DNA of 64,000 bases. Origin: Acidimicrobiaceae bacterium. Its GTDB lineage: Bacteria; Actinomycetota; Acidimicrobiia; Acidimicrobiales; RAAP-2. Both the position numbers and the translations under genes were made by a program. A model generated the notes under the pieces. It worked only from the letters and a program-made list of their open reading frames with translations. It made no database searches and was not told the origin of the DNA. The stretch is from positions 3,254 to 67,253 of the forward strand of contig PMFA01000005.1 of the NCBI GenBank assembly GCA_003155915.1, read 5' to 3'. Positions 49,678 to 58,526 of this stretch are shown here, piece by piece (the stretch's first letter is position 1; each line of letters starts with the position of its first letter).

Positions 49678-51606
49678 TCAGGGCAGCACGATCTCGAAAC
49701 CGAAGTCGAACACGTCCAGATTCTCGGCGAACGCGCGCAGTCGAGCCAGATCGCCCGTCACTTCGAAGTCCTCTCGCGCGATCAACTCATCGAAGTTCTT
49801 CGAACCCGTGGCGAAAACGGCGAAGGCGGCAATGGAGGAAATGACACCGACCGGCGCCGACGTCCGCACGTCGCGACGGGCGTGGAGGACACCGTGACGA
49901 ACACCAAAGCTCCATCGCTCGTCTCCGCGATCCACGACGACGAGTTCGACCTCGATCTCGAAGTCCGCGGACCTCGGACCGTTGAGACGAACTCCGATCA
50001 AGTCGAGCAGCAGTTCGGGCGTCATCGAACTCACGATGCCCGAAGCCAGAGCGTTGCCCGACAGCCCCCGCAAGACCGTGCCGTTCGATCGCAGTTCCAT
50101 GGCGCCGGTGAGATAGAAGTCTCGCCACGGTCCGGACTCGCTCTGGAAACCGAGTTGTTCGAGGGCGTCGGCTTGCAAGAGGCGAGCCGGTTCATTCTCC
50201 GGATCGGCGAAGACGACGTGATTGACGACCTCGACCACCCATCGATAGTCACCTTCGGCGAACGACGCACGTGCTCGCTCCAGCACGGCCTCCGCGCCGC
50301 CCATGAATGACACGTATTTCTTTGCGGCTTCGACCGGCGGATGTGGATTGAGGTGAGCGGGATTCCCGTCGAACCATCCGAGGTAGCGCTGGTACACCGC
50401 TTTGGCATTGTGCGAAAGCGTGCCGTAATAACCGCGATTGAAGAATTGATCACCGAGTCCGGCTGGCAGCACGAGTTCCTCGGCGATTTCGTCCATCGTC
50501 AAACCGTGATTCGCCAAACGCAGGGTCTGGTCGTGCACGTAGCGGTACGCGTCGCGCTGGCTCGCTAAGTACTCCGACAGATCCTCTCGGCCCCACCGGG
50601 GCCAGTGATGACTCGCGAAGAGCACGTCGCACTCGTGGGCGTAGAGCTCGAGCGACTGGTCGATGTACTTACTCCACATCAGGGCGTCACGCACTTGCGC
50701 GCCGCGAAGCGTATAGACGTTGTGCTGATTCGCGGTGCAATTCTCGGCCATGCACAGCGCGCGCTCTTCGGGTATATAGATGTTCATCTCGGCGGGCGCT
50801 TCAGTGCCGGGCGTGATCTGGAAGATGAGTCGCACGCCGTCGACGATCAACTCCTCGCCCGTCGCCTTGATCTCGTGCGTGGGCGCGACGAGCGCGACAC
50901 TCGGCAACCCGGGCATCCCCTTACCGAGTCCCGTGTCCACGTGTCCCTGCGCGTCCTTCGGGAGCAGCACGCCGTACATGTACATGGCGCGGCGGATCAT
51001 GACCGTGCCCGCCAACACATTCTCGCTGATTGCCGCCTGGAGAAACCCTTCGGGCGCAATGATCATCACGCGACCATCCACGACATCGTCGGGACTCACG
51101 ACACCGCGGACGCCCCCAAAGTGATCGGTGTGGCTATGGGTGTAGATCACGGCGCGCACCGGCCGCTCGCCCAGGTGTTCGTTCACCATCGCGAGTGCGG
51201 CGCGCGCGGTCTCCTCGGAGGTGAGTGGATCGATGACAATCCACCCGGACTCGCCGGAGATGAACGTCACATTCGAGATGTCCATTCCCCGCACCTGAAA
51301 GATCGACGGCGTGACTTCGAAAAGTCCGGAGATGTTGTTGAGTTGTCCCTGACGCCACAGACTGGGATTCACCGTGCTCGGCGGCACAACCGTGTCGGGG
51401 TCGTCGAGAAACGCGTAGCCGTCCAGGTCCCAGAGGACCTGGCCGAAGCGTCCGAGCACCTGTCGGGGCGCGCCGGGCGCAATCTTGCCGCGCGTGGCGC
51501 GTTCGAAGTCACTCGCGGGAGCCGTGACAATGGACGCGAGGACCGCTCGCTGAAGGTCTTTCGTCGACTCACTCGCCGTTTTTCGCTCGGGCGTCACGTC
51601 ATCCAC
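49678..51606 (-). CDS. Alkyl/aryl-sulfatase, metallo-beta-lactamase type (SdsA1-like)
   Basis: 642 aa. The N-terminal metallo-beta-lactamase domain has THSHTDHFGG (zinc ligands), MAENCTANQHNVYTLRGAQVRD and FASHHWPRWG; the middle dimerisation domain (YVSFMGGAEAVLERARASFAEGDYRWVVEVVNHVVFADPENEPARLL) and C-terminal SCP2-like domain complete the SdsA1 architecture. It releases sulfate from linear alkyl sulfates. No signal peptide is seen, unlike Pseudomonas SdsA1. GTG 51606 follows GAGGGG with a six-base gap. Divergent from the GH1 gene. Confidence 0.92.
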   Translation of the reverse strand: MDDVTPERKTASESTKDLQRAVLASIVTAPASDFERATRGKIAPGAPRQVLGRFGQVLWDLDGYAFLDDPDTVVPPSTVNPSLWRQGQLNNISGLFEVTPSIFQVRGMDISNVTFISGESGWIVIDPLTSEETARAALAMVNEHLGERPVRAVIYTHSHTDHFGGVRGVVSPDDVVDGRVMIIAPEGFLQAAISENVLAGTVMIRRAMYMYGVLLPKDAQGHVDTGLGKGMPGLPSVALVAPTHEIKATGEELIVDGVRLIFQITPGTEAPAEMNIYIPEERALCMAENCTANQHNVYTLRGAQVRDALMWSKYIDQSLELYAHECDVLFASHHWPRWGREDLSEYLASQRDAYRYVHDQTLRLANHGLTMDEIAEELVLPAGLGDQFFNRGYYGTLSHNAKAVYQRYLGWFDGNPAHLNPHPPVEAAKKYVSFMGGAEAVLERARASFAEGDYRWVVEVVNHVVFADPENEPARLLQADALEQLGFQSESGPWRDFYLTGAMELRSNGTVLRGLSGNALASGIVSSMTPELLLDLIGVRLNGPRSADFEIEVELVVVDRGDERWSFGVRHGVLHARRDVRTSAPVGVISSIAAFAVFATGSKNFDELIAREDFEVTGDLARLRAFAENLDVFDFGFEIVLP

Positions 51607-51751
51607 ACAGTCCCCTCTCGTACGAAGTACCGCTGGCCACCCTATCGAGCCTCGATGCGTCGTCTCCTCGTCGAGAGCCGGGCGACACCGGAGCGCTGTG
51701 AGAGCCCACCCCACCTCTTCGCGCGAGGGCTGGACAATCTAGATTTTGGTC

Positions 51752-52930
51752 ATGACACAACGCGAAGTCAATTTTCCAGACCGATTCTCATGGGGCACCT
51801 CGACGTCGGGATATCAGACCGAGGGCGGCGGCTCCAATACGGACTGGTGGCGTTACGAGCGCGCGGAGGGCACCCACTGTGCTGAAGTGAGCGGCGACGC
51901 GTGTGACTCGTGGAACCGCTACGAACAAGACCTCGACCTGATCGTCGAGCTAGGACTGAACTCGTATCGGCTCTCCGTCGAATGGGCGCGCATCGAGCCG
52001 GAGCGAGGGGTAATCGATGCCGAGGCGCTCGCGCACTACCGCCGGATGCTCGAGGCCTGTCGAGCGCGCGACATCTTGCCGGTCGTCACGCTCCACCACT
52101 TCACGCTGCCCCTGTGGGTCGCCGACGTCGGGGGTTTCGAGAACCCGGAGATTGCGTCTCTCATGGCACACTACGCACGAGTCGTCGGTGAGTCACTCGG
52201 CGACCTGATCGGCGTGGCCTGCACGGTGAACGAACCGAACATCGTGGCGTTGATGGGTTATCTCATGGGTCTCTTCCCGCCGGCGCAGAGTGACTGGGCG
52301 CGATTCTCCAAGGTCAACGTCGCCATGCGCGCCTGTCACGTCGCCATGCGCGACGCCCTGCGCTCTACGCCGGGCGACTATCCGATTGGCATGCCGCTTT
52401 CGATGCACGAGTACGAGGCGCTGCCGGGCGGCGAGGAACTGGTCGATTCGTTTCGACACGAGATGGAAGACGAGTACCTTCGCTCGGTCGGCGACGACGA
52501 TTTCATCGGCGTGCAGTGCTACACGAAGCTCGTGTTCGGTCCGGATGGACTCATCGCCCACCCGGAGGGCGAACTCACCGAGATGGGATACCTGTTCTGG
52601 CCCGAGTGCGTGGAGTACACCATCCGTCGAACTGCCTCAATGGTCAACATCCCGATCATCATGACCGAGAACGGGATCGGCACCGATGACGACGAGCAAC
52701 GGATTCGCTATCTGACGGGCGCGCTCGCCGGATTGTCGAATGTCCTCGCCGACGGCATCGATGTTCGGGGCTATTTCCAGTGGTCGCTGCTCGACAACTT
52801 CGAATGGACCTTCGGCTATCGGCCCAAGTTCGGCATCGTCGCCGTCGACCGCACGACCTTCGAGAGGTCTCCCAAGCCATCAGCGCGCTGGTACGCCGAG
52901 GCGACGCGAAAGTTCACCACGCCCCTCTAG
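51752..52930 (+). CDS. GH1 family beta-glycosidase
   Basis: 392-aa (beta/alpha)8 glycoside hydrolase, a little shorter than the usual ~450. Acid/base Glu in CTVNEPNIVALMG (~E159) and nucleophile Glu in IPIIMTENGIGTDDDEQR (~E305) are both present, as are FSWGTSTSGYQTEGGG, SYRLSVEWARIEPERG and YFQWSLLDNFEWTFGYRPKFG. Cytoplasmic. The GH1 fold also covers 6-phospho-glycosidases; the sugar is not identified. ATG 51752 has no obvious RBS, so a leaderless message is possible. Confidence 0.92.
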   Translation: MTQREVNFPDRFSWGTSTSGYQTEGGGSNTDWWRYERAEGTHCAEVSGDACDSWNRYEQDLDLIVELGLNSYRLSVEWARIEPERGVIDAEALAHYRRMLEACRARDILPVVTLHHFTLPLWVADVGGFENPEIASLMAHYARVVGESLGDLIGVACTVNEPNIVALMGYLMGLFPPAQSDWARFSKVNVAMRACHVAMRDALRSTPGDYPIGMPLSMHEYEALPGGEELVDSFRHEMEDEYLRSVGDDDFIGVQCYTKLVFGPDGLIAHPEGELTEMGYLFWPECVEYTIRRTASMVNIPIIMTENGIGTDDDEQRIRYLTGALAGLSNVLADGIDVRGYFQWSLLDNFEWTFGYRPKFGIVAVDRTTFERSPKPSARWYAEATRKFTTPL

Positions 52931-53025
52931 CCCGTCACGAATTCGACACCGGCCGATCGAACGCTCTCGCTAGAGTGACCTCGGCGGCACTAGCCCGACC
53001 CGATGTCACGAAGAAGGAGTATCAG

Positions 53026-53415
53026 ATGACCGACGTGCGACCCCGATACCAACTCGTCGGACTGGACTGTCCCGATCCCGTAGCGCTCGCCACCTTTTAC
53101 TCTCGACTCACCGGTCTCGACGTCGAACCCCTCGGCGACTTCAAGCCCGACGAGGTCGAATGGATTGAACTCGACAATGGTGAACATCCGACGATCGCGT
53201 TCCAGAAGGTCCCCAACTACGTGGCGCCGACGTGGCCCACCGGAGCGATTCCCCAGCAACTCCACTTGGACTTTCTCGTTCCCGATCTTGACGAAGGTGA
53301 GCAGCACGCGTTAGCGGCCGGCGCCACGAAACACGAGTACCAGCCGGGTACCACGTTCCGGGTCTATCTCGATCCCGTCGGCCATCCGTTCTGTCTCGTG
53401 CTTTCGAACGACTGA
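53026..53415 (+). CDS. VOC (glyoxalase/bleomycin-resistance-like) protein
   Basis: 129 aa, two beta-alpha-beta-beta-beta units: VGLDCPDPVALATFYSRLTGLDVEP and PQQLHLDFLVPDLDEGEQHALAAGATKHEYQPGTTFRVYLDPVGHPFCLVL. The metal-ligand histidine/glutamate set is only partly visible, so an enzymatic or ligand-binding role is open. RBS AAGAAGGAG before ATG 53026. Same direction as, and 95 bases after, the GH1 gene. Confidence 0.88.
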   Translation: MTDVRPRYQLVGLDCPDPVALATFYSRLTGLDVEPLGDFKPDEVEWIELDNGEHPTIAFQKVPNYVAPTWPTGAIPQQLHLDFLVPDLDEGEQHALAAGATKHEYQPGTTFRVYLDPVGHPFCLVLSND

Positions 53416-53462
53416 CGTCGCTCACGTTATCCACTCCGCACTGACGAGACGAACGAGCCGGC

Positions 53463-54236
53463 TCAGCTCAGTATTCCGCTCGGCGAGGCGAGGACATGAC
53501 TGTCCAAGAAGCGTGTCATGAGTGCCGCGCTCAGACGTCCATACTCCGGGGCCCCATCAAAGGCGTGCTCGAGTCCGTCGAAAACGTGGAGCTCACAATG
53601 CGATCCAGCGCCGGTCAATGACTCGCACATGCGCACGCTCTCCTTCCAGTCGACTCTCGCGTCGCGATTCCCGGTCAAGAGCAAGGTCGGCGGGAAATTA
53701 GGCCCGACGTAGCTGATCGGACTGATGGATCGAAGACGCTCTTCAGAGACGTCGTCACCGAGTAAATACTTCATGCTCTGGGGTGAACCCTTGGATCTCG
53801 CGTCCGCGCCCAAGAAGTCGACCGGCGCGTAAAAGGCGATCGAGGCGGCGACCCGAAGCGCGCTGGTGCCGGCGAGCAGCAACGAGAGACAACCTCCGGC
53901 CGAATTACCGGACACCGCCAGTTTCGACGTGGCGAGACCGAGCGACTTCGCTTCGGCGTGGAAGAACCCGAATGCCGTGTGGACGTCATCGAGCCCGGCG
54001 GGCCAGAGTGCCTCGCCGGCGAGTCGGTACTCGCACGCGAGTGAGGTGTAGCCCGCACGACCGAGCGCGATGCCGTAGCCGGCGAGCTGTCGCCGGTCCC
54101 CTTCCACGAACGCGCCGCCGTAGATGAGCAGTACGCCCGAGCCATTGGGATTCGGCGGACGGTAGAGGTCAGCGAGGAGGTCGCGTCCGCCACCTTGGCC
54201 AACCTTGAGTGTTTCGACTTCGACTCGATCAGACAC
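53463..54236 (-). CDS. Alpha/beta hydrolase, carboxylesterase/HSL-like
   Basis: 257 aa. The oxyanion-hole strand IYGGAFVEGDRRQLAGYGIAL replaces the usual HGG(G/A), nucleophile Ser in VSGNSAGGCLSLLLAG, Asp in TGNRDARVDWKESVRMC and His in FDGLEHAFDG. It acts on small esters in the cytoplasm. Convergent with the VOC gene; the EamA gene lies upstream on the same strand. Confidence 0.88.
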   Translation of the reverse strand: MSDRVEVETLKVGQGGGRDLLADLYRPPNPNGSGVLLIYGGAFVEGDRRQLAGYGIALGRAGYTSLACEYRLAGEALWPAGLDDVHTAFGFFHAEAKSLGLATSKLAVSGNSAGGCLSLLLAGTSALRVAASIAFYAPVDFLGADARSKGSPQSMKYLLGDDVSEERLRSISPISYVGPNFPPTLLLTGNRDARVDWKESVRMCESLTGAGSHCELHVFDGLEHAFDGAPEYGRLSAALMTRFLDSHVLASPSGILS

Positions 54237-54291
54237 GGCGATTCCTTCCTGGTCACGTGGCGCCGAGCCTATCGACGACGCGAAGGTTGCA

Positions 54292-55128
54292 CTACGCCAG
54301 ACTCAACAGCGCGATTCCCACGACGACCACGAGTGCGGGCGCCATGATGGCCCGTAGCTTGCCCTCTTTGAACAACACGACGCCGATGGCCGCGGCCCAC
54401 AGCACACCGGTCTCACGAAGCGCGCTCACGACGCCGAGGGGGGCCCGCGTCTGGGCGTAGAGCACGACCGTGTACGCAATGAGCGACATGGGTCCGGCGA
54501 GGAGGCCGATCGTGATGGTTGATGAACTGTCCGTCCAACGCCAGCCGCGACGAACGACAGCGGCAATAAGCCAGAGCGTCGACTGGAGGACGAAGAGCGC
54601 GACCGCGTAGCGCAGGGTGTCGTGACTTCTTCGAACACCGAGGCCGTCAACCACGGTGTAGACCGCAATCGCCGCCCCTGTCGCCAGGGCCCAGTAAATC
54701 CCGACGCGGTCGAGTCGCGACGAATTTCGCACGTAGGCCAGACTGACGATGCCCACGACGATGAAGAAGATTCCGAGAATCCCCCGGGCGTCAAGGTGTT
54801 CGCTCGCGAAGACGAGTCCGCCGATCGAGACCAGGAGCGGCGCCACCCCCCGCGCGATCGGATAGGCGCGAGAGAAGTTCGCGCGTCGGTACGAGCCCAT
54901 CAAGAACAGTTCGTAACCGAGGTGACAGGCCGTCGAGGCCAGCACGAACGGCCACGCCGCGCCACGCGGCAGTCCGATGAACGGGAGCGCAATCCAGCTC
55001 ACGAACGCCGTCCCCGAGTTCATCAACGCGAAACTGGTGAATTGACTCGAGATACCCTTGACCATCGCGTTCCAGATCGCGTGGACGAGACCGGCGAGGA
55101 GTACCAGGAAGACGATTTCGAGACTCAC
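54292..55128 (-). CDS. EamA/DMT superfamily transporter
   Basis: 278 aa, ten hydrophobic helices in two EamA repeats. GLVHAIWNAMVKGISSQFTSFALMNSGTAFVS starts repeat one; ARGVAPLLVSIGGLVFASEHLDARGILGIFFIVVGIV ends it. The second repeat ends ETGVLWAAAIGVVLFKEGKLRAIMAPALVVVVGIALLSL. Exporter of a metabolite or amino acid, substrate unknown. Confidence 0.9.
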   Translation of the reverse strand: MSLEIVFLVLLAGLVHAIWNAMVKGISSQFTSFALMNSGTAFVSWIALPFIGLPRGAAWPFVLASTACHLGYELFLMGSYRRANFSRAYPIARGVAPLLVSIGGLVFASEHLDARGILGIFFIVVGIVSLAYVRNSSRLDRVGIYWALATGAAIAVYTVVDGLGVRRSHDTLRYAVALFVLQSTLWLIAAVVRRGWRWTDSSSTITIGLLAGPMSLIAYTVVLYAQTRAPLGVVSALRETGVLWAAAIGVVLFKEGKLRAIMAPALVVVVGIALLSLA

Positions 55129-55273
55129 GGGGACGTCGTCCCGTCGTCGAATCGCACGAAGGGCATCCTAGGAGGAGCGCTCGTTTCGTCGGTATCGTCG
55201 GCCACGAGGTGCGAGGTCGACACCAGATAGACTTACGATTCGCGTCTCGGGGTCTCGACCTTGGGAACACCGA

Positions 55274-55348
55274 GGACCTGTGGTGCAGCTCGGAGTGCAC
55301 GCCGCCCTGTCAAGGCGGAGGTCGCGGGTTCAAATCCCGTCAGGTCCG
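55274..55348 (+). tRNA. tRNA-Asp (GTC)
   Basis: Acceptor GGACCTG / CAGGTCC, D arm GTGC...GCAC, anticodon stem CCGCC / GGCGG with loop CTGTCAA (GTC), T loop GTTCAAATC region. CCA is not encoded. Confidence 0.95.
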
Positions 55349-55374
55349 CTCGACACCCGAAAGGGTGACGAGGA

Positions 55375-55450
55375 GGTCGAGTAGCTCAGTCGGTAGAGCG
55401 CGCGCCTGAAAAGCGTGAGGTCACCGGATCGACGCCGGTCTCGACCACCA
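55375..55450 (+). tRNA. tRNA-Phe (GAA)
   Basis: Acceptor GGTCGAG / CTCGACC, D arm GCTC...GAGC, anticodon stem CGCGC / GCGTG with loop CTGAAAA (GAA), T arm ACCGG / CCGGT. CCA is encoded (55448-55450). 26 bases after tRNA-Asp, same transcript. Confidence 0.95.
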
Positions 55451-55452
55451 GC

Positions 55453-55497
55453 AAGTCGCCCCACGGACTCCTCACGAGCTCTGTGGGGCGACTTTTT
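55453..55497 (+). terminator. Intrinsic terminator of the tRNA operon
   Basis: AAGTCGCCCCAC (55453-55464) / GTGGGGCGACTT (55483-55494) perfect 12-bp stem, 18-base loop, then a T-run, two bases after tRNA-Phe. Confidence 0.9.
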
Positions 55498-55783
55498 GTG
55501 TCGTGACGATCTCTGCTGGCGCGACGCGCAGGCGAGAATGATGTCCGCTCGGCGTTACCTGCCACGCTCCGACGACCACGAGACTGCGTCGAAGACGTTG
55601 GATCGCCAGCTGCTCGTCGCCAATCGACGCCGGCACGAGTCCGAGCGCTTCGATCCGCGCCGTGACCTTCGATCCACGTACGCGTTGCACGTAGTAGGCA
55701 CTCACGCGATTGCGGTGACGATTTGAGGCGATCGAAGACCGGTAGAAGAACTGTTCGACTTCGGGGTCACTGGACATCGACAT
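55472..55783 (-). CDS. Possible small hypothetical protein
   Basis: 103 codons from ATG 55783 (MSMSSDPEVEQFFYRSSIAS) with GC-rich third positions and a central segment SAYYVQRVRGSKVTARIEALGLVPASIGDEQLAIQRLRRSLVVV that looks protein-like. I recognise no family. The end overlaps the tRNA terminator on the other strand, which weakens the case. Divergent from the serine hydrolase. Confidence 0.35.
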   Translation of the reverse strand: MSMSSDPEVEQFFYRSSIASNRHRNRVSAYYVQRVRGSKVTARIEALGLVPASIGDEQLAIQRLRRSLVVVGAWQVTPSGHHSRLRVAPAEIVTTQKVAPQSS

Positions 55784-55851
55784 GCGTCGAAACTACCGAG
55801 GCGGTGTCACAGCGTGTCGCGTGCAACAATGCACGGGGGAATCGGAGGAAA

Positions 55852-56913
55852 ATGGACAGTCTGCCGTCACTACAGCCGCGCTTCGCGCCGCAGCCCTCGG
55901 GCGTCGCCTGGCCGACCCTCGAATGGCCGAGGGGTCAGCTGGCGAACCAAGACGAACTCGACGCCGCCGTAGATGAGATGTTCACCGACGAGACACTCGC
56001 GGTCACGAACGCGGTCGTCGTCGTGCGGGGCGGTGAGGTCGTGAGTGAGCGCTACGGCGGCGAACAATTCCACTTCGACCGGCCGGCCGAGCCGATCACG
56101 CGCGACAGTCAACTTCTCTCGTGGTCGATGGCCAAGTCGATCCTGCACATGATCGTCGGCACCTTGGTCGATGACGATCGCTTGAATCCCGACCAGTTGG
56201 CGCCGGTCCCGGAGTGGAGTGACGACGCCGATCCTCGCCACCAGATCCAAGTGCGCGACCTCTTAGCTATGCGCGACGGCCTCGCCTTCATCGAGGAGTA
56301 CCAGATCGGTCAAACCAGCCACGTCATCGACATGCTCTACGGCGAGGGCAAGGACGATATGGCCGCCTTCACCGCCGCGTTACCCCTCGCCCGCGAGCCC
56401 GGCACGTGCTACAACTACTCGAGCGGCACCTCGAACATCCTGAGTCGAATCGTGGCCGACGTCGTGGGCTACGGCGAGAACTATCGCGCGTACCTCGAGC
56501 GTCGCCTGTTCGAGCCGATCGGGATGACGAGCGCGGTCGCGACCTTCGACACGAGCGGTGTCTTCGTCGCCTCGAGCTTCGTGCACGCCCGCGCCCTCGA
56601 TTTCGCCAAGTTCGGACTGCTCTACCTTCGCGGTGGTGAGTGGGAGAACCAGCAACTCATCTCGCGCGAATGGGCCGCCACGGCACAAATGCCGCTGAGC
56701 GTCGAAGCCTCGAGCGGCGACCTCTATTCCTGGCAGTGGTGGGTCAGCGGCGACCAGTACGGCACGTACTGGGCGAATGGCTACGAGGGCCAGATGATCT
56801 CAGTCGTGCCGGCACTCGACGCGGTAGTGGTGCGCTTCGGTCACACGCCGGAAGAGAACTACGAACCGCGAATGGCGTGGCGCGAGCGGGTCTTGGCCGT
56901 GCTGGCGCAGTGA
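55852..56913 (+). CDS. Serine hydrolase, beta-lactamase/class C-like
   Basis: 353 aa of the beta-lactamase superfamily. Nucleophile in SWSMAKSILH (S-x-x-K, ~97-100) and the tyrosine motif in GTCYNYSSGTSNIL (Y-x-N-equivalent YNYS). NGYEGQMISVVPALDAVVVRFGHT closes the fold (H/K-T-G equivalent region). No signal peptide, so an intracellular esterase such as a 6-aminohexanoate-dimer hydrolase-like enzyme is more likely than a beta-lactamase. RBS GGAGGAAA before ATG 55852. Confidence 0.88.
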   Translation: MDSLPSLQPRFAPQPSGVAWPTLEWPRGQLANQDELDAAVDEMFTDETLAVTNAVVVVRGGEVVSERYGGEQFHFDRPAEPITRDSQLLSWSMAKSILHMIVGTLVDDDRLNPDQLAPVPEWSDDADPRHQIQVRDLLAMRDGLAFIEEYQIGQTSHVIDMLYGEGKDDMAAFTAALPLAREPGTCYNYSSGTSNILSRIVADVVGYGENYRAYLERRLFEPIGMTSAVATFDTSGVFVASSFVHARALDFAKFGLLYLRGGEWENQQLISREWAATAQMPLSVEASSGDLYSWQWWVSGDQYGTYWANGYEGQMISVVPALDAVVVRFGHTPEENYEPRMAWRERVLAVLAQ

Positions 56914-57468
56914 TTACAACTCTTCGCTGGTGAATCCCAGGTCCTGAGAGGTGAAGAGCGCGTCGAAGGCGATGCCCTCTTGGGCCGCCATGGCGCTCAC
57001 CGTGCCGCCGCGATCCACGACGGCGAACAGCATGATCACCTCGGCGCCGTAGTCGCGTACGACGTGCGCGGCTTCGAGCAGACTCGTGCCGCGAGTGACG
57101 GTGTCTTCGGTGATCACGACCCGGTCGCCGGGTTCGAGCACCCCGGCGATGCGGCCACCGGCCCCGTGGTCCTTCACTTCTTTACGGACACTGAATGCGT
57201 GGAGGCCCCTGCCACGCGTGGCGGCGACGCCGGCCGTGATGAAGGTCACACCGTCGGCGCCCATCGTCAGTCCGCCGATCGCGGTGACGTCGTCGGGGAG
57301 CCTCTCCAGGATCAACGTCGCGAGATCGACCATCACTTCCGGGGCGCAGATGGTCTTCTTGGAGTCGATGAACCAGGTCGAGGGTCGACCGGACTTCAAA
57401 ATGAAGTCACCGTGCCGTACGGAGTGTTCGAGCAGGTGCTGACGGACTCGCTCGCGGGCGTCACTCAT
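56914..57468 (-). CDS. pyrE: Orotate phosphoribosyltransferase
   Basis: 184 aa. Converts orotate and PRPP to OMP in pyrimidine synthesis. FILKSGRPSTWFIDSKKT (N-terminal), GGLTMGADGVTFITAG, and the PRPP-binding loop RVVITEDTVTRGTSLLEAA (family consensus V-I-x-E-D-V-x-T-T-G-x-S, here with T-R-G-T) are present. Its ATG overlaps the purM stop (ATGA), making a purF-purM-pyrE operon, an uncommon link of purine and pyrimidine genes. Confidence 0.92.
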   Translation of the reverse strand: MSDARERVRQHLLEHSVRHGDFILKSGRPSTWFIDSKKTICAPEVMVDLATLILERLPDDVTAIGGLTMGADGVTFITAGVAATRGRGLHAFSVRKEVKDHGAGGRIAGVLEPGDRVVITEDTVTRGTSLLEAAHVVRDYGAEVIMLFAVVDRGGTVSAMAAQEGIAFDALFTSQDLGFTSEEL

Positions 57469-58526
57469 GACAACACCACCTCCCCGGTTCCGGAGCGCAG
57501 CGACCCGACCACCATCGCGGAGACTCCGTTGGCGCGCGCGATCGACATCGCCGCGTCCGCGGCGCCAGCGTCCAGGACCACCACCATGCCCAGTCCGCAG
57601 TTGAAGACGCGAACCATCTCGTCGGCGTGCACGCGACCGCGGCGCTGGATCTCGAAGAAGATCTGCGGTGTCTCGAAACTGTCCAAGTCGATCAGTGCGT
57701 CGAGTCCGGGGCTCAGGATCCGAGCGACATTGCCGACGATCCCCCCACCCGTGATGTGCGCCGCGGCGTGCACGGCTCCTCCCAGGTCGTGTCGCAGCGC
57801 CGTGACGGTCGGCGAGTAGATGACCGACGGCACGAGCAGTTCGTCGCCGAGGCTGTGGTCCGCGCCGTCCCACGCCGGAGCACTGAGGTCACCAACGTTG
57901 TTCACGAGGACGCGCCGGGCCAACGAGTAACCGTTCGAACGAAGTCCCGGCGACGCGAATCCGACCAGTACGTCGCCGTCGCACGCGCGCTCGGGGCCCA
58001 GCTCGTCGCCCCGTTCGACGACGCCGACGGCGAAGCCCGCGACGTCGAGGTCATCGGGCGCCATCACCCCCGCGTGTTCGGCGGTCTCGCCGCCGAGGAG
58101 TGAGGTGTTCGCCGTTCGACACCCTTCGGCGATGCCGGTCACCAACTCTTCGAGTCGCGCCGGTTCGAGTTTGCCGACCGCGACGTAGTCCAAAAGAAAG
58201 AGGGGCTCCGCGCCGACGCAGGCGAGATCGTCGACCAACATCGCGACGAGGTCGATGCCGACCGTGTCGTATCGCCCAACTTGACGCGCGATATCGAGTT
58301 TCGTGCCGACGCCGTCGGCCGAGGCGACCAGCACCGGTGACGTGTACTTCGACGTGTCGAGGGCGAAGAGTCCACCGAAGCCGCCGATGCCGCCCATCAC
58401 CTCCGGTCGCTTCGTGCTCGCCACGATGTCCTTTATCCGCTCGACCGCCGCATCGCCCGCTTCAATCGACACTCCCGAACTCGCGTACGTCGTGCCGTTG
58501 ACGGGCTGTTCGAGCAGACGGCTCAC
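57465..58526 (-). CDS. purM: Phosphoribosylformylglycinamidine cyclo-ligase
   Basis: 353-aa AIR synthetase, fifth step of purine synthesis. YASSGVSIEAGDAAVERIKDIV, GGIGGFGGLFALD, VASADGVGTKLDIARQVGRYDTVGIDLVAMLVDDLACVGAEPLFLLDYVA and LLGGETAEHAGVM are diagnostic. It overlaps purF at its start and pyrE at its end by 4 bases each. Confidence 0.95.
   Translation of the reverse strand: MSRLLEQPVNGTTYASSGVSIEAGDAAVERIKDIVASTKRPEVMGGIGGFGGLFALDTSKYTSPVLVASADGVGTKLDIARQVGRYDTVGIDLVAMLVDDLACVGAEPLFLLDYVAVGKLEPARLEELVTGIAEGCRTANTSLLGGETAEHAGVMAPDDLDVAGFAVGVVERGDELGPERACDGDVLVGFASPGLRSNGYSLARRVLVNNVGDLSAPAWDGADHSLGDELLVPSVIYSPTVTALRHDLGGAVHAAAHITGGGIVGNVARILSPGLDALIDLDSFETPQIFFEIQRRGRVHADEMVRVFNCGLGMVVVLDAGAADAAMSIARANGVSAMVVGSLRSGTGEVVLS

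Noticed and set aside
57469-57873. N-terminal extension of PyrE
   Set aside because: It lies in another frame of purM; ATG 57468 starts a normal-length PyrE.
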